From CAZELM01 sp964512995 (lineage in GTDB: Bacteria; CSSED10-310), in the NCBI GenBank assembly GCA_964512995.1, contig CAZELM010000006.1, forward strand, positions 77,413-141,412: 64,000 nucleotides of DNA, read 5' to 3'. The position numbers and the translations under genes were made by a program. The notes under the pieces are model-generated. The model searched no databases. It was not told the origin of the DNA and worked only from the letters and a program-made list of their open reading frames with translations. Of the stretch, positions 37,701 to 45,799 are shown piece after piece (the stretch's first letter is position 1; each line of letters starts with the position of its first letter).

Positions 37701-40700
37701 GGTTCAGTTCAATGGAAATGACCGATGCGGATGGGCTTTTTTTCGTCCAGTCTTTGGCGATGACGGAAATCAGTTTCCGTTGTTCACTGCTTTCCACCTC
37801 CCATTCCGGCGGATTCCGGAAAGCACTGAACGTCAGTTGAGCCGGTGCGTAGAATGCCAATCTGATTCGTTTCAGCTTTTCCAGCCAGTATAAACTCAGC
37901 CGCAGAAGCTGATCTTTATCTTTGATGTCATCAAAATCGGGTGTTTGGCTGAGGATATTGAACGGTAATACGATCGGTTTGTCCTTCTGTGTATCAAAAT
38001 CCCGGAATCGGCAATAATACGCGATGACGGCAGCATATACCCTGAGTAAATTCGCCCAGGTGATCTTGCTTGTCTGTAACAATGTTTTTAGTTTTGCAAA
38101 ATCACTATCCTCCAGAAAACACGTTGTCTGGATGGGATTATGGACGGAAAACCCCGCTTCAGCCAGTTGTCTGGCGTTTCGACCCGCCCGTCCGACTTCC
38201 TGTAAATAATCTTCCAGTGTCCCCGAGGGTCCGTAGTGATACACATGATGGATATTGGGAATATCCATTCCCATTCCAAACGCTTTTGTGGCCGTCAAAA
38301 TATAAATCTGTCTGTCCGCTCCCTCGTTTTTGTCTTGTGTGGATTTGAACGCGGAGTATCGTTCTTTACGTTCGCTGGCATTCAATCCGGCATGGAAATA
38401 GGTAATCCGGTCCGTGAATGCATCCGGGCCATTTTCATTAAACAGCGCATTCAGCGCCTGTTCCAGTTTTTCAACGAGTTCTTCCGCCTGAAGCCGGGTT
38501 CTGACAAAGATGAGGCATCGGCTTTTTCGGGGATCGAAACCAGAATCTTTCAATGCGTGCGCAATGCTCATCAGTTTCGTTTCGTTATCTGAAGTGGTCT
38601 CAAATTGGATGGCGATGTGTTCCCGTAACGGATTGTATGCGTGGGAGTGATTTTTCAATCGACGGATGGAGTGATTGAACCGGTTCTGAAAATCGTTGTA
38701 GATCTGTTCCGACACGGTCGCGGAAAAGAGCAATACCGGGAATGGACTGGTGGATTTCTGTTTGAGAGCCAGGTTGATGTTGGTGCTGTTCAGGTAGTCG
38801 GGCCGAAAATCCAATCCCCATTGGGAGATGCAGTGCGCTTCATCATAGACGGCATACTCGAACCCGCCGTCATTTTCCAGACGCATCCGCAATGCATTGA
38901 TAAAGGATTTGGACCGGAACCGCTCCGGCGTCATATACAGCAGGAGAATTTCCCCTCCGGCTATCCTGCGGTAAATATAGGGCGTATCTTTTCTGTCTTG
39001 GTTGATGTATTCCACGCTGCCCCAGAAATGCAGCTCCCAGAGTTTACTGACGTGGTCTTCCATCAGCGCTTTCAGTGGTGTGACGACAATGGTCAGTCTT
39101 CCTGAAATACTGCCCCGATACAGAGCCGGGGCTTGAAACAAAACGGATTTGCCACCGCCGGTCGGCAATGTTACCAGGATATCGTTATCCGCGGGAAGGA
39201 TCGCATTCAGAAAATCATGCTGATAATCGAACCAGTCATGCGTCACATCACCCTCTTTCAGGAAAACGTCCCGCAATGCATTCTTCGCAGCCGGCACATC
39301 GATATGGATTCGATCTTTGGGAGTGGGTGCCTGAAAGTATTGTTTTACGACGCTGTAGTCTTTTTTATACGCGGCGTCGTTATCCCAGACCGGAATAAAT
39401 TTTCTATGGGCAGACCAGGCTTCTTCAAGTCCGGCAAAATCTCCCAACCGGCTGTCTGCGAGCCACACAACGGTATTTTTACCGGCTGATTGAAACAGCC
39501 AACGGTAATGGTCGATAATGGGCTTCTGGATTTTCAGCAGCACAAAGACATCCTGACAGGATGGAACCGATACCGAATCAATGATGTTATTCTCTCCATC
39601 ATGATCGTCATCCGGCGGATCATTCTGATTGTCTTCGATATTTACCGAATCCAAGGCTGAAACATCATTCCAGTATGTGATGCTGCTTTTGCTTTTTTCA
39701 AACCGGGATAATAATCCGGTTCCTTTGGCCGTGTACCATTTTTCTTCCAGTTCAAAACTGTCGATGATGAAATTGAAATTGTCCAATTCATCAGACATCA
39801 CCATATCCGGAATCTGTTCTTTTGAGATGATCATCAGCTTTTTCTGCTCTGGATGATGGATGAGAAGCTGGATTTGCCGGATCAATGATGCATTGCGGCC
39901 TGGAATATAATAACGGATAGAGGTGAAGTAGTCGTACAGCTTTTGTTTTTCCGTCTTCTGATTGATGATCAGGATGACCGGACTTGAGCTGATTGAAACG
40001 ATGTGTTTGACCAGGAATGTCTGATATGTCCAGTAGCGGTCCCGATATCGGGTTTCCGGATTGTATCGGGTAATCGATAGCTGATTCGAACGGCTTCTGG
40101 GAACGACATGGAAACAATGATCTTTCGTCATGGGGGCCGGAGCGAATGAATACGCGAAGATTTCTTTTTTTCCCAGTTTGTTCTGCAGGCAGGTCAATAC
40201 ATCATATGTTCCCCAGACATGAAAGGTGTCGAAGGATGTTTTTTCGATCCAGAAGAACGAAACATCGTCGGTAACATCCGATATCCCCAGTTTCGGTAAA
40301 TCGTTCCTGTCGATTTCCACACGGCTCTGGCCTCCGTCGAAATGGATCCAGAACGAATCCTGATTCAATCGCTGCTGGAAGCTCGTGTAATCAATCCGTT
40401 TCAGAAGTCGTTTATGTGACAGATTGATCAGATCCCGTTCAACAATAATGACAGGGCGATTCGATTTCTGAATGAGATGCATCAGTTCTTTTAATTTTTC
40501 GGGTGGAACACAATAATGAACCGGTGATTCCGGGCAGAATGTGGACGGCTCCGTCACAAATGAAGTCGAGATGTTTTTCTTGTTCAGAGCGATCTTGATT
40601 CTGCCCGGCAGATTGGCGTATGTGGGGAGTTTGTTTTCGTGTCTGCACCGGCCGATATAGGACTGCAACAGATATTTCTCCAGCATTCCATCCGGTAATT

Positions 40701-41481
40701 GTGCCACGTGTGTTTCAGAAACCACTCTGGAGTAGTCCGAGTCGTCCCCGATCACCTGAATCGGGAGATATTCGGTCAGGATCGGATAAAACTCCCTGGG
40801 AGCGACGAAGATTCCCGGTGCGTGAATGTTTTCATCGAGAAATTGACGGAACGTCTTCGCCTGATCTTTTCCAAACTCCTTGTGGATGAAGTATCGATTA
40901 CTTTCTGATTCAAAATGGTCATGGAGTGTTGAAATGGTTGTGGAATCGATTTTGGTAAACGGCATTCGGCATCGATACACGAGCTGCAAAAATGAGCCAT
41001 TGAGAAACGGCTCGATTTTTTTGAACTCCGACGGAGGCAGCAGCATCAGGCGAATCATCTGATTGATCAGCAGATCCAATGTATGGCACACATCATCTCC
41101 CGCATGATGATTCGTTTTCAATGCCGCACATTTCCGTGTCGGAGCTAAGAGGGTTTCGATATGGAGTGTATCTGCAATGGGTATTGTGTCCGGGATGGGT
41201 ATTTTTTTTCGGAGCAACGGAATATCGAATGCGGTGATGTTATGTCCGGCCAATATCGCGTCCGGTCTGTTCAATGCCTGGCGAAACGATATCAGAGCCT
41301 GGTTTATTTCGGACGGTGTAACGGCGGCAATCAATTCGCCGGCATGTGTGAATGCAAACTCCCGGATTCCATCACCGTCGGCTTCGATATCAAACACAAT
41401 GACAGCAGAGTTGCATAACCGGGATCGGACGATGCGGTAAAGATGCTTGCTGGATGCAGGGTTTTTCTTTTTTTCTTTCAT
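34732..41481 (-). CDS. Giant DNA repair/defence-type fusion: DnaQ-like exonuclease, RecQ-like helicase, UvrD-like helicase
   Basis: 2249 residues, one frame. Residues about 25-145: DEDD exonuclease with DIEAD (D31, E33), AGHNITAFD (H80, D86) and HHAGDD (H125, D130). About 750-1130: SF2 RecQ helicase with TLPTGGGKS, TPLKALMEDH, YDEAHCISQWGLDFRPDY, LFSATV and QEVGRAGRN. About 1605-2130: SF1 UvrD/PcrA helicase with AGPGSGKTRTL, FVDEFQDIT, GDPNQSIYGYE, TMHKVKGLEFDAVV and YVAYTRAKYRL. Between them are long helical linkers. All three active sites look intact. Similar fusions occur sporadically in bacteria; roles proposed for such enzymes are repair or phage restriction. No Shine-Dalgarno precedes the ATG, which overlaps the stop of transposase debris (TAATG). 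Neighbours point to an accessory island. Confidence 0.87.
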   Translation of the reverse strand: MKEKKKNPASSKHLYRIVRSRLCNSAVIVFDIEADGDGIREFAFTHAGELIAAVTPSEINQALISFRQALNRPDAILAGHNITAFDIPLLRKKIPIPDTIPIADTLHIETLLAPTRKCAALKTNHHAGDDVCHTLDLLINQMIRLMLLPPSEFKKIEPFLNGSFLQLVYRCRMPFTKIDSTTISTLHDHFESESNRYFIHKEFGKDQAKTFRQFLDENIHAPGIFVAPREFYPILTEYLPIQVIGDDSDYSRVVSETHVAQLPDGMLEKYLLQSYIGRCRHENKLPTYANLPGRIKIALNKKNISTSFVTEPSTFCPESPVHYCVPPEKLKELMHLIQKSNRPVIIVERDLINLSHKRLLKRIDYTSFQQRLNQDSFWIHFDGGQSRVEIDRNDLPKLGISDVTDDVSFFWIEKTSFDTFHVWGTYDVLTCLQNKLGKKEIFAYSFAPAPMTKDHCFHVVPRSRSNQLSITRYNPETRYRDRYWTYQTFLVKHIVSISSSPVILIINQKTEKQKLYDYFTSIRYYIPGRNASLIRQIQLLIHHPEQKKLMIISKEQIPDMVMSDELDNFNFIIDSFELEEKWYTAKGTGLLSRFEKSKSSITYWNDVSALDSVNIEDNQNDPPDDDHDGENNIIDSVSVPSCQDVFVLLKIQKPIIDHYRWLFQSAGKNTVVWLADSRLGDFAGLEEAWSAHRKFIPVWDNDAAYKKDYSVVKQYFQAPTPKDRIHIDVPAAKNALRDVFLKEGDVTHDWFDYQHDFLNAILPADNDILVTLPTGGGKSVLFQAPALYRGSISGRLTIVVTPLKALMEDHVSKLWELHFWGSVEYINQDRKDTPYIYRRIAGGEILLLYMTPERFRSKSFINALRMRLENDGGFEYAVYDEAHCISQWGLDFRPDYLNSTNINLALKQKSTSPFPVLLFSATVSEQIYNDFQNRFNHSIRRLKNHSHAYNPLREHIAIQFETTSDNETKLMSIAHALKDSGFDPRKSRCLIFVRTRLQAEELVEKLEQALNALFNENGPDAFTDRITYFHAGLNASERKERYSAFKSTQDKNEGADRQIYILTATKAFGMGMDIPNIHHVYHYGPSGTLEDYLQEVGRAGRNARQLAEAGFSVHNPIQTTCFLEDSDFAKLKTLLQTSKITWANLLRVYAAVIAYYCRFRDFDTQKDKPIVLPFNILSQTPDFDDIKDKDQLLRLSLYWLEKLKRIRLAFYAPAQLTFSAFRNPPEWEVESSEQRKLISVIAKDWTKKSPSASVISIELNRLLSAVQCSNTSELLKLIFKCQKQQILNYENKITLYPTKKKMDELKHVNEAHNDPFYPTVEAVSRMTVQLMEMIPEKQQIQFDGAILDELKRMIVPDIFNPHTMPWCLKSDGRGSPLIDDKRIHKEQQDFEQNKVKFAFTLTDFIPTVRHQTLYTHVIGQNAKVVQVIYNGCRQKTEWKAFLREFKKDLISLLMEVTDTFITQNIHRYEVSDLILKLGLEEKSIEYIENLFSFAKWLGYLHYDGSFLPMGIELYLQSKIDIRHEENHSPDKDMYDEFQATQKLRELRLIALECLSEIHDKKEKDAFITRYFSCRDSGEIISLLISHFGEDHDAIKAFRDAALTEEFEELRDEQKAIYKADMNQNIQVIAGPGSGKTRTLILRVARFMHTEAIQPENILVLAYNRAVVVELKERLANLFKSLGYAYMVHRLKVFTFHGFCKYCLRESVRDLTFDQWVPQFIKTAKNQPGIIANRLGVIKYVFVDEFQDITKDRLKLLYRIADPSRAFVMVIGDPNQSIYGYERVSAGGSRSPRECYDAFARRYSPVEMHITENHRSYSRILEAAVWFLSHNRDRFNVKPLKPLKNASHNCMDLIRCTGINNEWIQKLGELIAETHPETKEHYRQIAVMFRINNELFRAYNLIEQEKETQNWNIRTRIQGEGEEFTRIREIAWIMEHFCESRREKRISSDVLDQYRTFESNLRVRFPDWDYYYADVFMCLLLEFDQERKEDSTYDDLLEFIQEVSRKGDGQLGKMYANHSKSIGLQDRSTEIVLTTMHKVKGLEFDAVVIPASFQDLAQKPGDTESFREYIEEERRLMYVAYTRAKYRLVAYYGEKEKALINGREYTSPEAIINGLGIDVPSGLKKFFISWGATAYGNRVFNRIERTLKVGAAVSLKRHNKWFLYYQDFPIACLNRDSSDTITAKAKESRLIDGFRVSNIYRCTLEDTRQHDETHGTTFLRCWTGPARRRGYIYLVEFSGYGTPRRLNENG

Positions 41482-41729
41482 TATCTAATGTAAACCGTAA
41501 TCATTCCGAAATTCATTCCATATGTTTCCACGCAGAGATATCGGCTTAAATTCCAAAAAGTGGCTCTCCCGCTCACGATTAGAAGCGTGCTCAGCAATAC
41601 GCATATGAATCTCTTCTGGCTTCTGCAATTCCCTTGCATTTTCATTACTATCTTTTCTATTGTCTTCATGTCCTGATCCCTGAAATAGGTCCGTTTTTTT
41701 ACCGAAAATCTATTTTCGGGTTTTGGCAC
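41481..41729 (-). pseudogene. Truncated transposase N-terminus (IS4-like)
   Basis: 82 codons. From residue 21, MKTIEKIVMKMQGNC, then FICVLLSTLL, GRATFWNLSRY and ETYGMNF match the start of IS4-superfamily transposases (pattern: MQG, L..LL, GR..F.NLSRY, EKTYRR.F). The match stops where the frame meets the start codon of the 2249-residue helicase gene, so the catalytic DDE part is gone. No inverted repeats were recognised. Homology is by memory of the family pattern. Confidence 0.6.
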
Positions 41730-42108
41730 TTTTTATTCAACTAATTTTTTGTCCGAACCATTGCACAAGGAGAGACGCTGAATGAACCGTTCTGCCGATT
41801 CCCGGTCACCTGCTGATGCAATCGCTGGCTATTAAGTGCGGATATCCAGCCAGTTCGATTCGGGAGCGCATCTATGTCGATGATCAGAACGGGCGGTATT
41901 GGATTTTGTTATATACCGGGAGTCCGGATGCGGCGTATTTCAAACGCACTGACTGAGAATTTTGAGATCAATTGAGAGGGTATCCGGGGCACGGAGCGAT
42001 GGATCCAGGCGGATGATCCGATGGAGCGGATCGTTCGATGAATGTGACATGAATCCACCGCTGCGTTCACAATTGTTTGATAAATAACTGGCGGGTTCTA
42101 CCGCTCGA
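41730..42108. other. Degenerate intergenic region
   Basis: 379 bp between the transposase debris and an orphan gene. A 46-codon plus-strand frame (41816-41956) ends in YWILLYTGSPDAAYFKRTD and looks protein-like but has no upstream gene body, so it may be a 3' remnant. Otherwise nothing recognised. Confidence 0.45.
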
Positions 42109-42570
42109 TCAAGCGGAGAGTGCCGGAGTGTTGGCCGGTAAATCTGATGAATCGGCGGATTTGGTGTAGAGTGACCCGGTATCGATGATCATCCGGGCAT
42201 TGAAATAATCCTGATGAAACTGAGGATGACTGCTTCTCAGGAGCATCACCATGGGATCCATCTTGAACTTCAGGATGCGATCGACCTCTTTGAAGAGCTC
42301 TTTCAAATCGGCAGTACAGGCTTTTCTTATGGCGCGGATATCCCGTGGTCTTACAATTGCGTTTTCGAATGCGTTAATCTTGACACAGAAGTCATCCAGA
42401 ATGGATCGAGTGATCCCGTAATCCGCCAGTGGGATGAAGAGTTCTTCGGTTAGAGTCTTGATGGCAGTACACCGCTGTAATGTAGCGAAGTCCCGGGCGC
42501 GGATGCTCGAGTAGGTCAGATGCACTTTTTTGTTGGACTGATATTTTGTGCATATGACTGTGATTGACAA
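42109..42570 (-). CDS. Hypothetical helical protein, possibly 5'-truncated
   Basis: Up to 153 residues; the longest frame starts at TTG (42570) and a GTG occurs inside at about 42525, so the start is unsure and there is no good ribosome site. The sequence is helical with RARDFATLQRCTAIKTL, LADYGITRSILDDF, IRAIRKACTADLKELF, LKFKMDPMVMLL and YFNARMIIDTG. I recognise this pattern from uncharacterised proteins in diverse bacteria, often near mobile DNA, which tend to be longer at the N-terminus. No function known. It is divergent from vapBC, and its 5' end overlaps the vapBC promoter. Confidence 0.45.
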   Translation of the reverse strand: MSITVICTKYQSNKKVHLTYSSIRARDFATLQRCTAIKTLTEELFIPLADYGITRSILDDFCVKINAFENAIVRPRDIRAIRKACTADLKELFKEVDRILKFKMDPMVMLLRSSHPQFHQDYFNARMIIDTGSLYTKSADSSDLPANTPALSA

Positions 42571-42617
42571 TGCATATAGATATCGATAGTATCATGCATC
42601 GGAGGACAGTATCATGC
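42564..42617 (+). promoter_or_regulatory. Promoter and candidate operator of vapBC
   Basis: TTGACA (42564-42569), a 17-bp spacer and TAGTAT (42587-42592) lie 22 bp before the antitoxin ATG. An imperfect palindrome spans 42570-42599 (ATGCAT at both ends, TATCGATA in the centre) over the -10 box. In addition AGTATCATGC occurs at 42588 and again at 42608, exactly 20 bp apart. Antitoxin autorepression at such repeats is usual for vapBC; binding here is inferred. Confidence 0.6.
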
Positions 42618-42805
42618 GCACGACATTGGATTTACCTGAAGATCTCATTGAAGAGGCCATGGCTCTTACACATATTAAAACAAAAACGGAGGTGATTAAA
42701 ATTGCTCTTCACCATTTAATTCAGAAGGAAAAGATCAAAGAGCTAAAGAAATTCTATGGTAAGGTTAATCTTGAGATAGACCTTCATTCTTTAAGGGACA
42801 GATAA
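42614..42805 (+). CDS. vapB: VapB-type antitoxin
   Basis: 63 residues. The start MRTTLDLPEDLIEEAMALT and KTEVIKIALHHLIQKE show the beta-strand plus two helices of a ribbon-helix-helix DNA-binding antitoxin (VapB/DUF2191 type). The C-terminal 20 residues (KKFYGKVNLEIDLHSLRDR) would wrap the toxin. GGAGGA stands seven bases before the ATG. It ends 2 bp before vapC. It would neutralise VapC and repress its own promoter with VapC as co-repressor. Codons are AT-richer than the surroundings, as often in mobile toxin-antitoxin pairs. Confidence 0.88.
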   Translation: MRTTLDLPEDLIEEAMALTHIKTKTEVIKIALHHLIQKEKIKELKKFYGKVNLEIDLHSLRDR

Positions 42806-42807
42806 AT

Positions 42808-43188
42808 ATGGTGTTAGTTGATTCATCCGTTTGGATAGAGTATTTCAAAGGAAATCAAATCACGCTTCCTCTCAATGATTTAATTGACACAAATAATGTC
42901 TGTGTTAATGACCTCATACTGGCTGAATTGATTCCTTCGATCGATCATAAAAGGGAGAACAAGCTGAAAGAGTTGCTTCTGACCCTCACCAGGATTGCAA
43001 TGGAGATAAATTGGAAGCAGATAATCAATATGCAAACCATGAATCTGCGGAATGGGATAAATAAAGTTGGAATTGCCGATTTAATAATCGCTCAACATGC
43101 CATCGAAAATAATTTGGAGCTTTATACACTCGATAGACACTTTTCATCGATGAGTGAGATCCATGGAATAAAGGTTTATCATCCATGA
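42808..43188 (+). CDS. vapC: VapC-type PIN-domain toxin
   Basis: 126 residues. PIN-domain acids are seen in VLVDSSVWIEYFKG (first Asp), NDLILAELI (Glu), and GIADLIIAQHAIEN with LYTLDRHFSSM (third and fourth acids). Mg-dependent PIN toxins cleave tRNA or rRNA when released from VapB. AAGGGA lies nine bases upstream of the ATG; the gene follows vapB by 2 bp. Active-site residues appear intact. The RNA target is unknown. Confidence 0.88.
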   Translation: MVLVDSSVWIEYFKGNQITLPLNDLIDTNNVCVNDLILAELIPSIDHKRENKLKELLLTLTRIAMEINWKQIINMQTMNLRNGINKVGIADLIIAQHAIENNLELYTLDRHFSSMSEIHGIKVYHP

Positions 43189-43345
43189 TGCGGACTAACA
43201 CCAGCCCTCGCCTCACCGTGACAACCCATTGCACTTTTTTGTTTTTAACCGTTGCTGAAAAGCCTCGGGATCGGAATAATTGTCTGAACCGCTGATAATC
43301 AGATTACACGGGCAGGAGATGCCCGGATTGCGGCAATACGTCTTC

Positions 43346-44431
43346 CTACCCGATCGACTCCGATTCCGATTCGATCTCCTCCATCGCTTTTTTTTCCCGG
43401 ACGGCCGTCTGCGATGCCCCGGCCGGAACTGCCGGGGGAGCCGATTTTACTGTTGATTTTCTGACGAATTGCCGCGGGAGGAAATACAACACCATGACTC
43501 CCACAAAAAAGATTAGAAAATAAAACGGCGCAGACAACGGAATCAGATGCGTCGTATACCGGTCAATATTGAAAATGATGATCACCACCGCCAGATAATC
43601 CGTGACAAAGTTGGGGTCCGGATCGGCTGCATGAAACCACGCCAATCCCCGCGTCCGGGTTTTGATAAACGGCCAGATAAGGGAGCCTCCCATGTGTCCG
43701 GTCAGGTCTTCCGTGATGTGCGTCGCAAACCCGAGAAACGCAACCAATGGATACAGCCACGGCGCTTCCCAGCCCGTCCAGAGCGCCAACGGCCACAACA
43801 GAATCGCCAGAAATGCGCCCAGTGTATAGGAGTGGCTCCAGGTGCGATGCCAGGGCAGAAAATCCGCCATCAGATACTCTCCCTGCTTCCGGAATCCATA
43901 CATCGGACCGGACATGATGTCCACCGTCGTATCCCGGGTGCTTCCGGGAAGCAGTCTGGCGGATTTCAGGTGATAGACACCCGTGTTGTTTTCCGGCGCA
44001 GTCCCAGGGAACGGCACCTGGGACATCGTGACAATGTCGCTCCAGATTACCGATACGGACTGCTCGTCGGTGTTGAATTTGATAAAATACCGCTGCCAGC
44101 GGTCGGCGGAGAGCTGGAGCACGCGAAACTGCACGCGAACCTCCCGGTTCTCATCCCACGCCCGATCCATCGCCCGACCCATTGCATCGGCCATCGCCTG
44201 CGGGTTGGGATTCCGGGGATCCGGCGCGATGTCCACGTCGGCTTTCTCCAGATACCGCCCGATCTTGAAATCCAGCGTGTCCGGCATGATCGCATACAAA
44301 CCAGCGAGTGCCAGGATAAATGACGACGCCGCTCCCTCGACATCGGACCGGACGGCGGCTGATCGCTGAACCGCCTGTGGAATAAAGGACGCGGCTGCAA
44401 TGCCCGAGATAAAATGCGTCAATCCCTTCAT
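43346..44431 (-). CDS. YdjM-like (DUF457) membrane-bound metal-dependent hydrolase
   Basis: 361 residues. N-terminus MKGLTHFISGIAAASFIP and LYAIMPDTLDF match the H and PD motifs of YdjM/DUF457; further ligands lie in PWHRTWSHSYT and HITEDLTGHMGG. About five hydrophobic segments. An inserted region of 100 residues (about 75-190) between the PD motif and HRTWSH is unusual for this family and probably periplasmic. The C-terminal tail is Ala/Pro/Glu-rich. Family members are membrane hydrolases, some under LexA control; the substrate is unknown. The ATG has GGAGTGAG upstream and lies 3 bp from the permease stop, so translation is probably coupled. Confidence 0.75.
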   Translation of the reverse strand: MKGLTHFISGIAAASFIPQAVQRSAAVRSDVEGAASSFILALAGLYAIMPDTLDFKIGRYLEKADVDIAPDPRNPNPQAMADAMGRAMDRAWDENREVRVQFRVLQLSADRWQRYFIKFNTDEQSVSVIWSDIVTMSQVPFPGTAPENNTGVYHLKSARLLPGSTRDTTVDIMSGPMYGFRKQGEYLMADFLPWHRTWSHSYTLGAFLAILLWPLALWTGWEAPWLYPLVAFLGFATHITEDLTGHMGGSLIWPFIKTRTRGLAWFHAADPDPNFVTDYLAVVIIIFNIDRYTTHLIPLSAPFYFLIFFVGVMVLYFLPRQFVRKSTVKSAPPAVPAGASQTAVREKKAMEEIESESESIG

Positions 44432-44434
44432 GAC

Positions 44435-45769
44435 TCACTCCAATCCCAATATTCGCAGGATCGATTCCCCATAATCGGCCATGTTCAGGGCGATCGGGAC
44501 CAATAAAACCGCCATACAGTTGGAGCGGCGGCTCTGGAACACCACAGGAATCATCCCGATACACGACGCCACCGCCATCAATGCCAGCCCGCCCCAGCCC
44601 GTAATCCAGACCACGAGACCGATCAGGAGCGGCAGTGTCATCCAGTAGAGCAGATGGTAATCGATTTTTTCGAGCAGCCGAATGGCCCATTTGGCGCCGG
44701 CCATGAGCAGCAGAAACGAAATGAACCCGGAGAACAGCACCACGCCGATCATCAGCGGCAACTCCCGGCTCAACGGCTGCAAAATCGGTTTGAGGATAAT
44801 GCCGAGTCCGCCTCTGCCGATTCCACCCGGTGTCAATGGCGTGACCAGATACAGCATCAGAAAGGCTCCCACATAATAAAGCACCTTGGAAACACCGCCG
44901 GAGACGATGAACAGGCGGTCTCCCCGACGGGCCACGGCATGACCCGCGATGATCCCGCCGATTCCGGCCGTGACCGCGGGGAGATAGGCTGCCAGCGCGC
45001 CTGCGACCGAGCCTTGCAGGCCGGAGACCGCCATCTCCTCTGTGCTCAGTTCGACCGAGTCCGAAATATGTTGGGGAGGGATAGAACCGCGGGATAAAAT
45101 CTGCTGGATCGCACCGGGAATGGCAAACAGCCCGATGAAGACCGGCATGATATTCTGGAATCCGGCTTCCGGCCCGATCAAAGTCCGGCTGGTGACGATC
45201 AACCCCAGAATCCCGGCCAGTGCAAATGTCAGGATTCCCCCGAACAGGTTGCTCCAGGCACTTCTGAACCGCTGCCAGGTGGTATCCCCAAGCCCTTCCC
45301 CTTTCGGCCACTCACTCATCAGCATGTACACCATCACCGCCATGATGATCCAGTGAAGATGCGGGCTGAGGATTTTATGGAGGAGCGGCAGAATGAAAAA
45401 GACCAGCGGCGCAAAGATCGCCATGATCACCAGTCCCATCAGGGAGCCGATCCCGGTGATCATCGCCGCCTCATACCCCCGGCCGCTCATCATGTATTTG
45501 GTTCCCGGCAGGATGATGGCGGAGGCGGATTCGTCGGGCGCTCCGATCAGTGTCATCGGAATGGTGTTGAGAAACGAGAAGGCGACGACCATGCTCAGAA
45601 AAAACGGCGCGATGGCGGAATACGGGATCATCTGATCCATGACAGTCCAGAGAATCAGGGCCATTCCCGCCGCATTGTAGATATGGAGTGACGGGATCAT
45701 GGAAATGGCTCCGCCAACTGCCGTTCCTGCCAATGTGTAGAGCAAAATGATCAGAAAATCATGTACCAT
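44435..45769 (-). CDS. TctA-family permease (DUF112, archaeal-type)
   Basis: 444 residues with about ten to twelve hydrophobic segments. Seen: GGAISMIPSLHIYNAAGMAL, FLNTIPMTLIGAPDESASA, LPGTKYMMSGRGYEA and YLPAVTAGIGGIIAGHAVA. The GTxxGxxxGxxPG-like opening and the second repeat (GALAAYLPAVTAG) are features of TctA/DUF112 permeases. In bacteria TctA works with TctB and a periplasmic TctC; neither is present, as in the archaeal-type standalone family. The substrate is unknown. AAGGAAAA precedes the ATG. It lies between the OB-fold gene (30 bp) and the YdjM-like gene (3 bp). Confidence 0.75.
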   Translation of the reverse strand: MVHDFLIILLYTLAGTAVGGAISMIPSLHIYNAAGMALILWTVMDQMIPYSAIAPFFLSMVVAFSFLNTIPMTLIGAPDESASAIILPGTKYMMSGRGYEAAMITGIGSLMGLVIMAIFAPLVFFILPLLHKILSPHLHWIIMAVMVYMLMSEWPKGEGLGDTTWQRFRSAWSNLFGGILTFALAGILGLIVTSRTLIGPEAGFQNIMPVFIGLFAIPGAIQQILSRGSIPPQHISDSVELSTEEMAVSGLQGSVAGALAAYLPAVTAGIGGIIAGHAVARRGDRLFIVSGGVSKVLYYVGAFLMLYLVTPLTPGGIGRGGLGIILKPILQPLSRELPLMIGVVLFSGFISFLLLMAGAKWAIRLLEKIDYHLLYWMTLPLLIGLVVWITGWGGLALMAVASCIGMIPVVFQSRRSNCMAVLLVPIALNMADYGESILRILGLE

Positions 45770-45799
45770 GATGGTCTTTTCCTTTCTGAAACGCCCGGA

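Noticed and set aside
40700..40721. CCACGTG core as a possible third parS
   Set aside because: Flanks (GTGCCACGTGTGTTTC) do not match the 16-bp palindrome, and it lies inside the helicase gene.
43547..44323. 258-codon plus-strand frame opposite the YdjM-like gene
   Set aside because: Arg/His/Pro-rich shadow with no start signal, fully inside a gene with recognised motifs.
44151..45311. 386-codon minus-strand frame within the permease and YdjM-like genes
   Set aside because: It overlaps two real genes in another frame, Arg/Gly-rich, no homology; codon-bias shadow.
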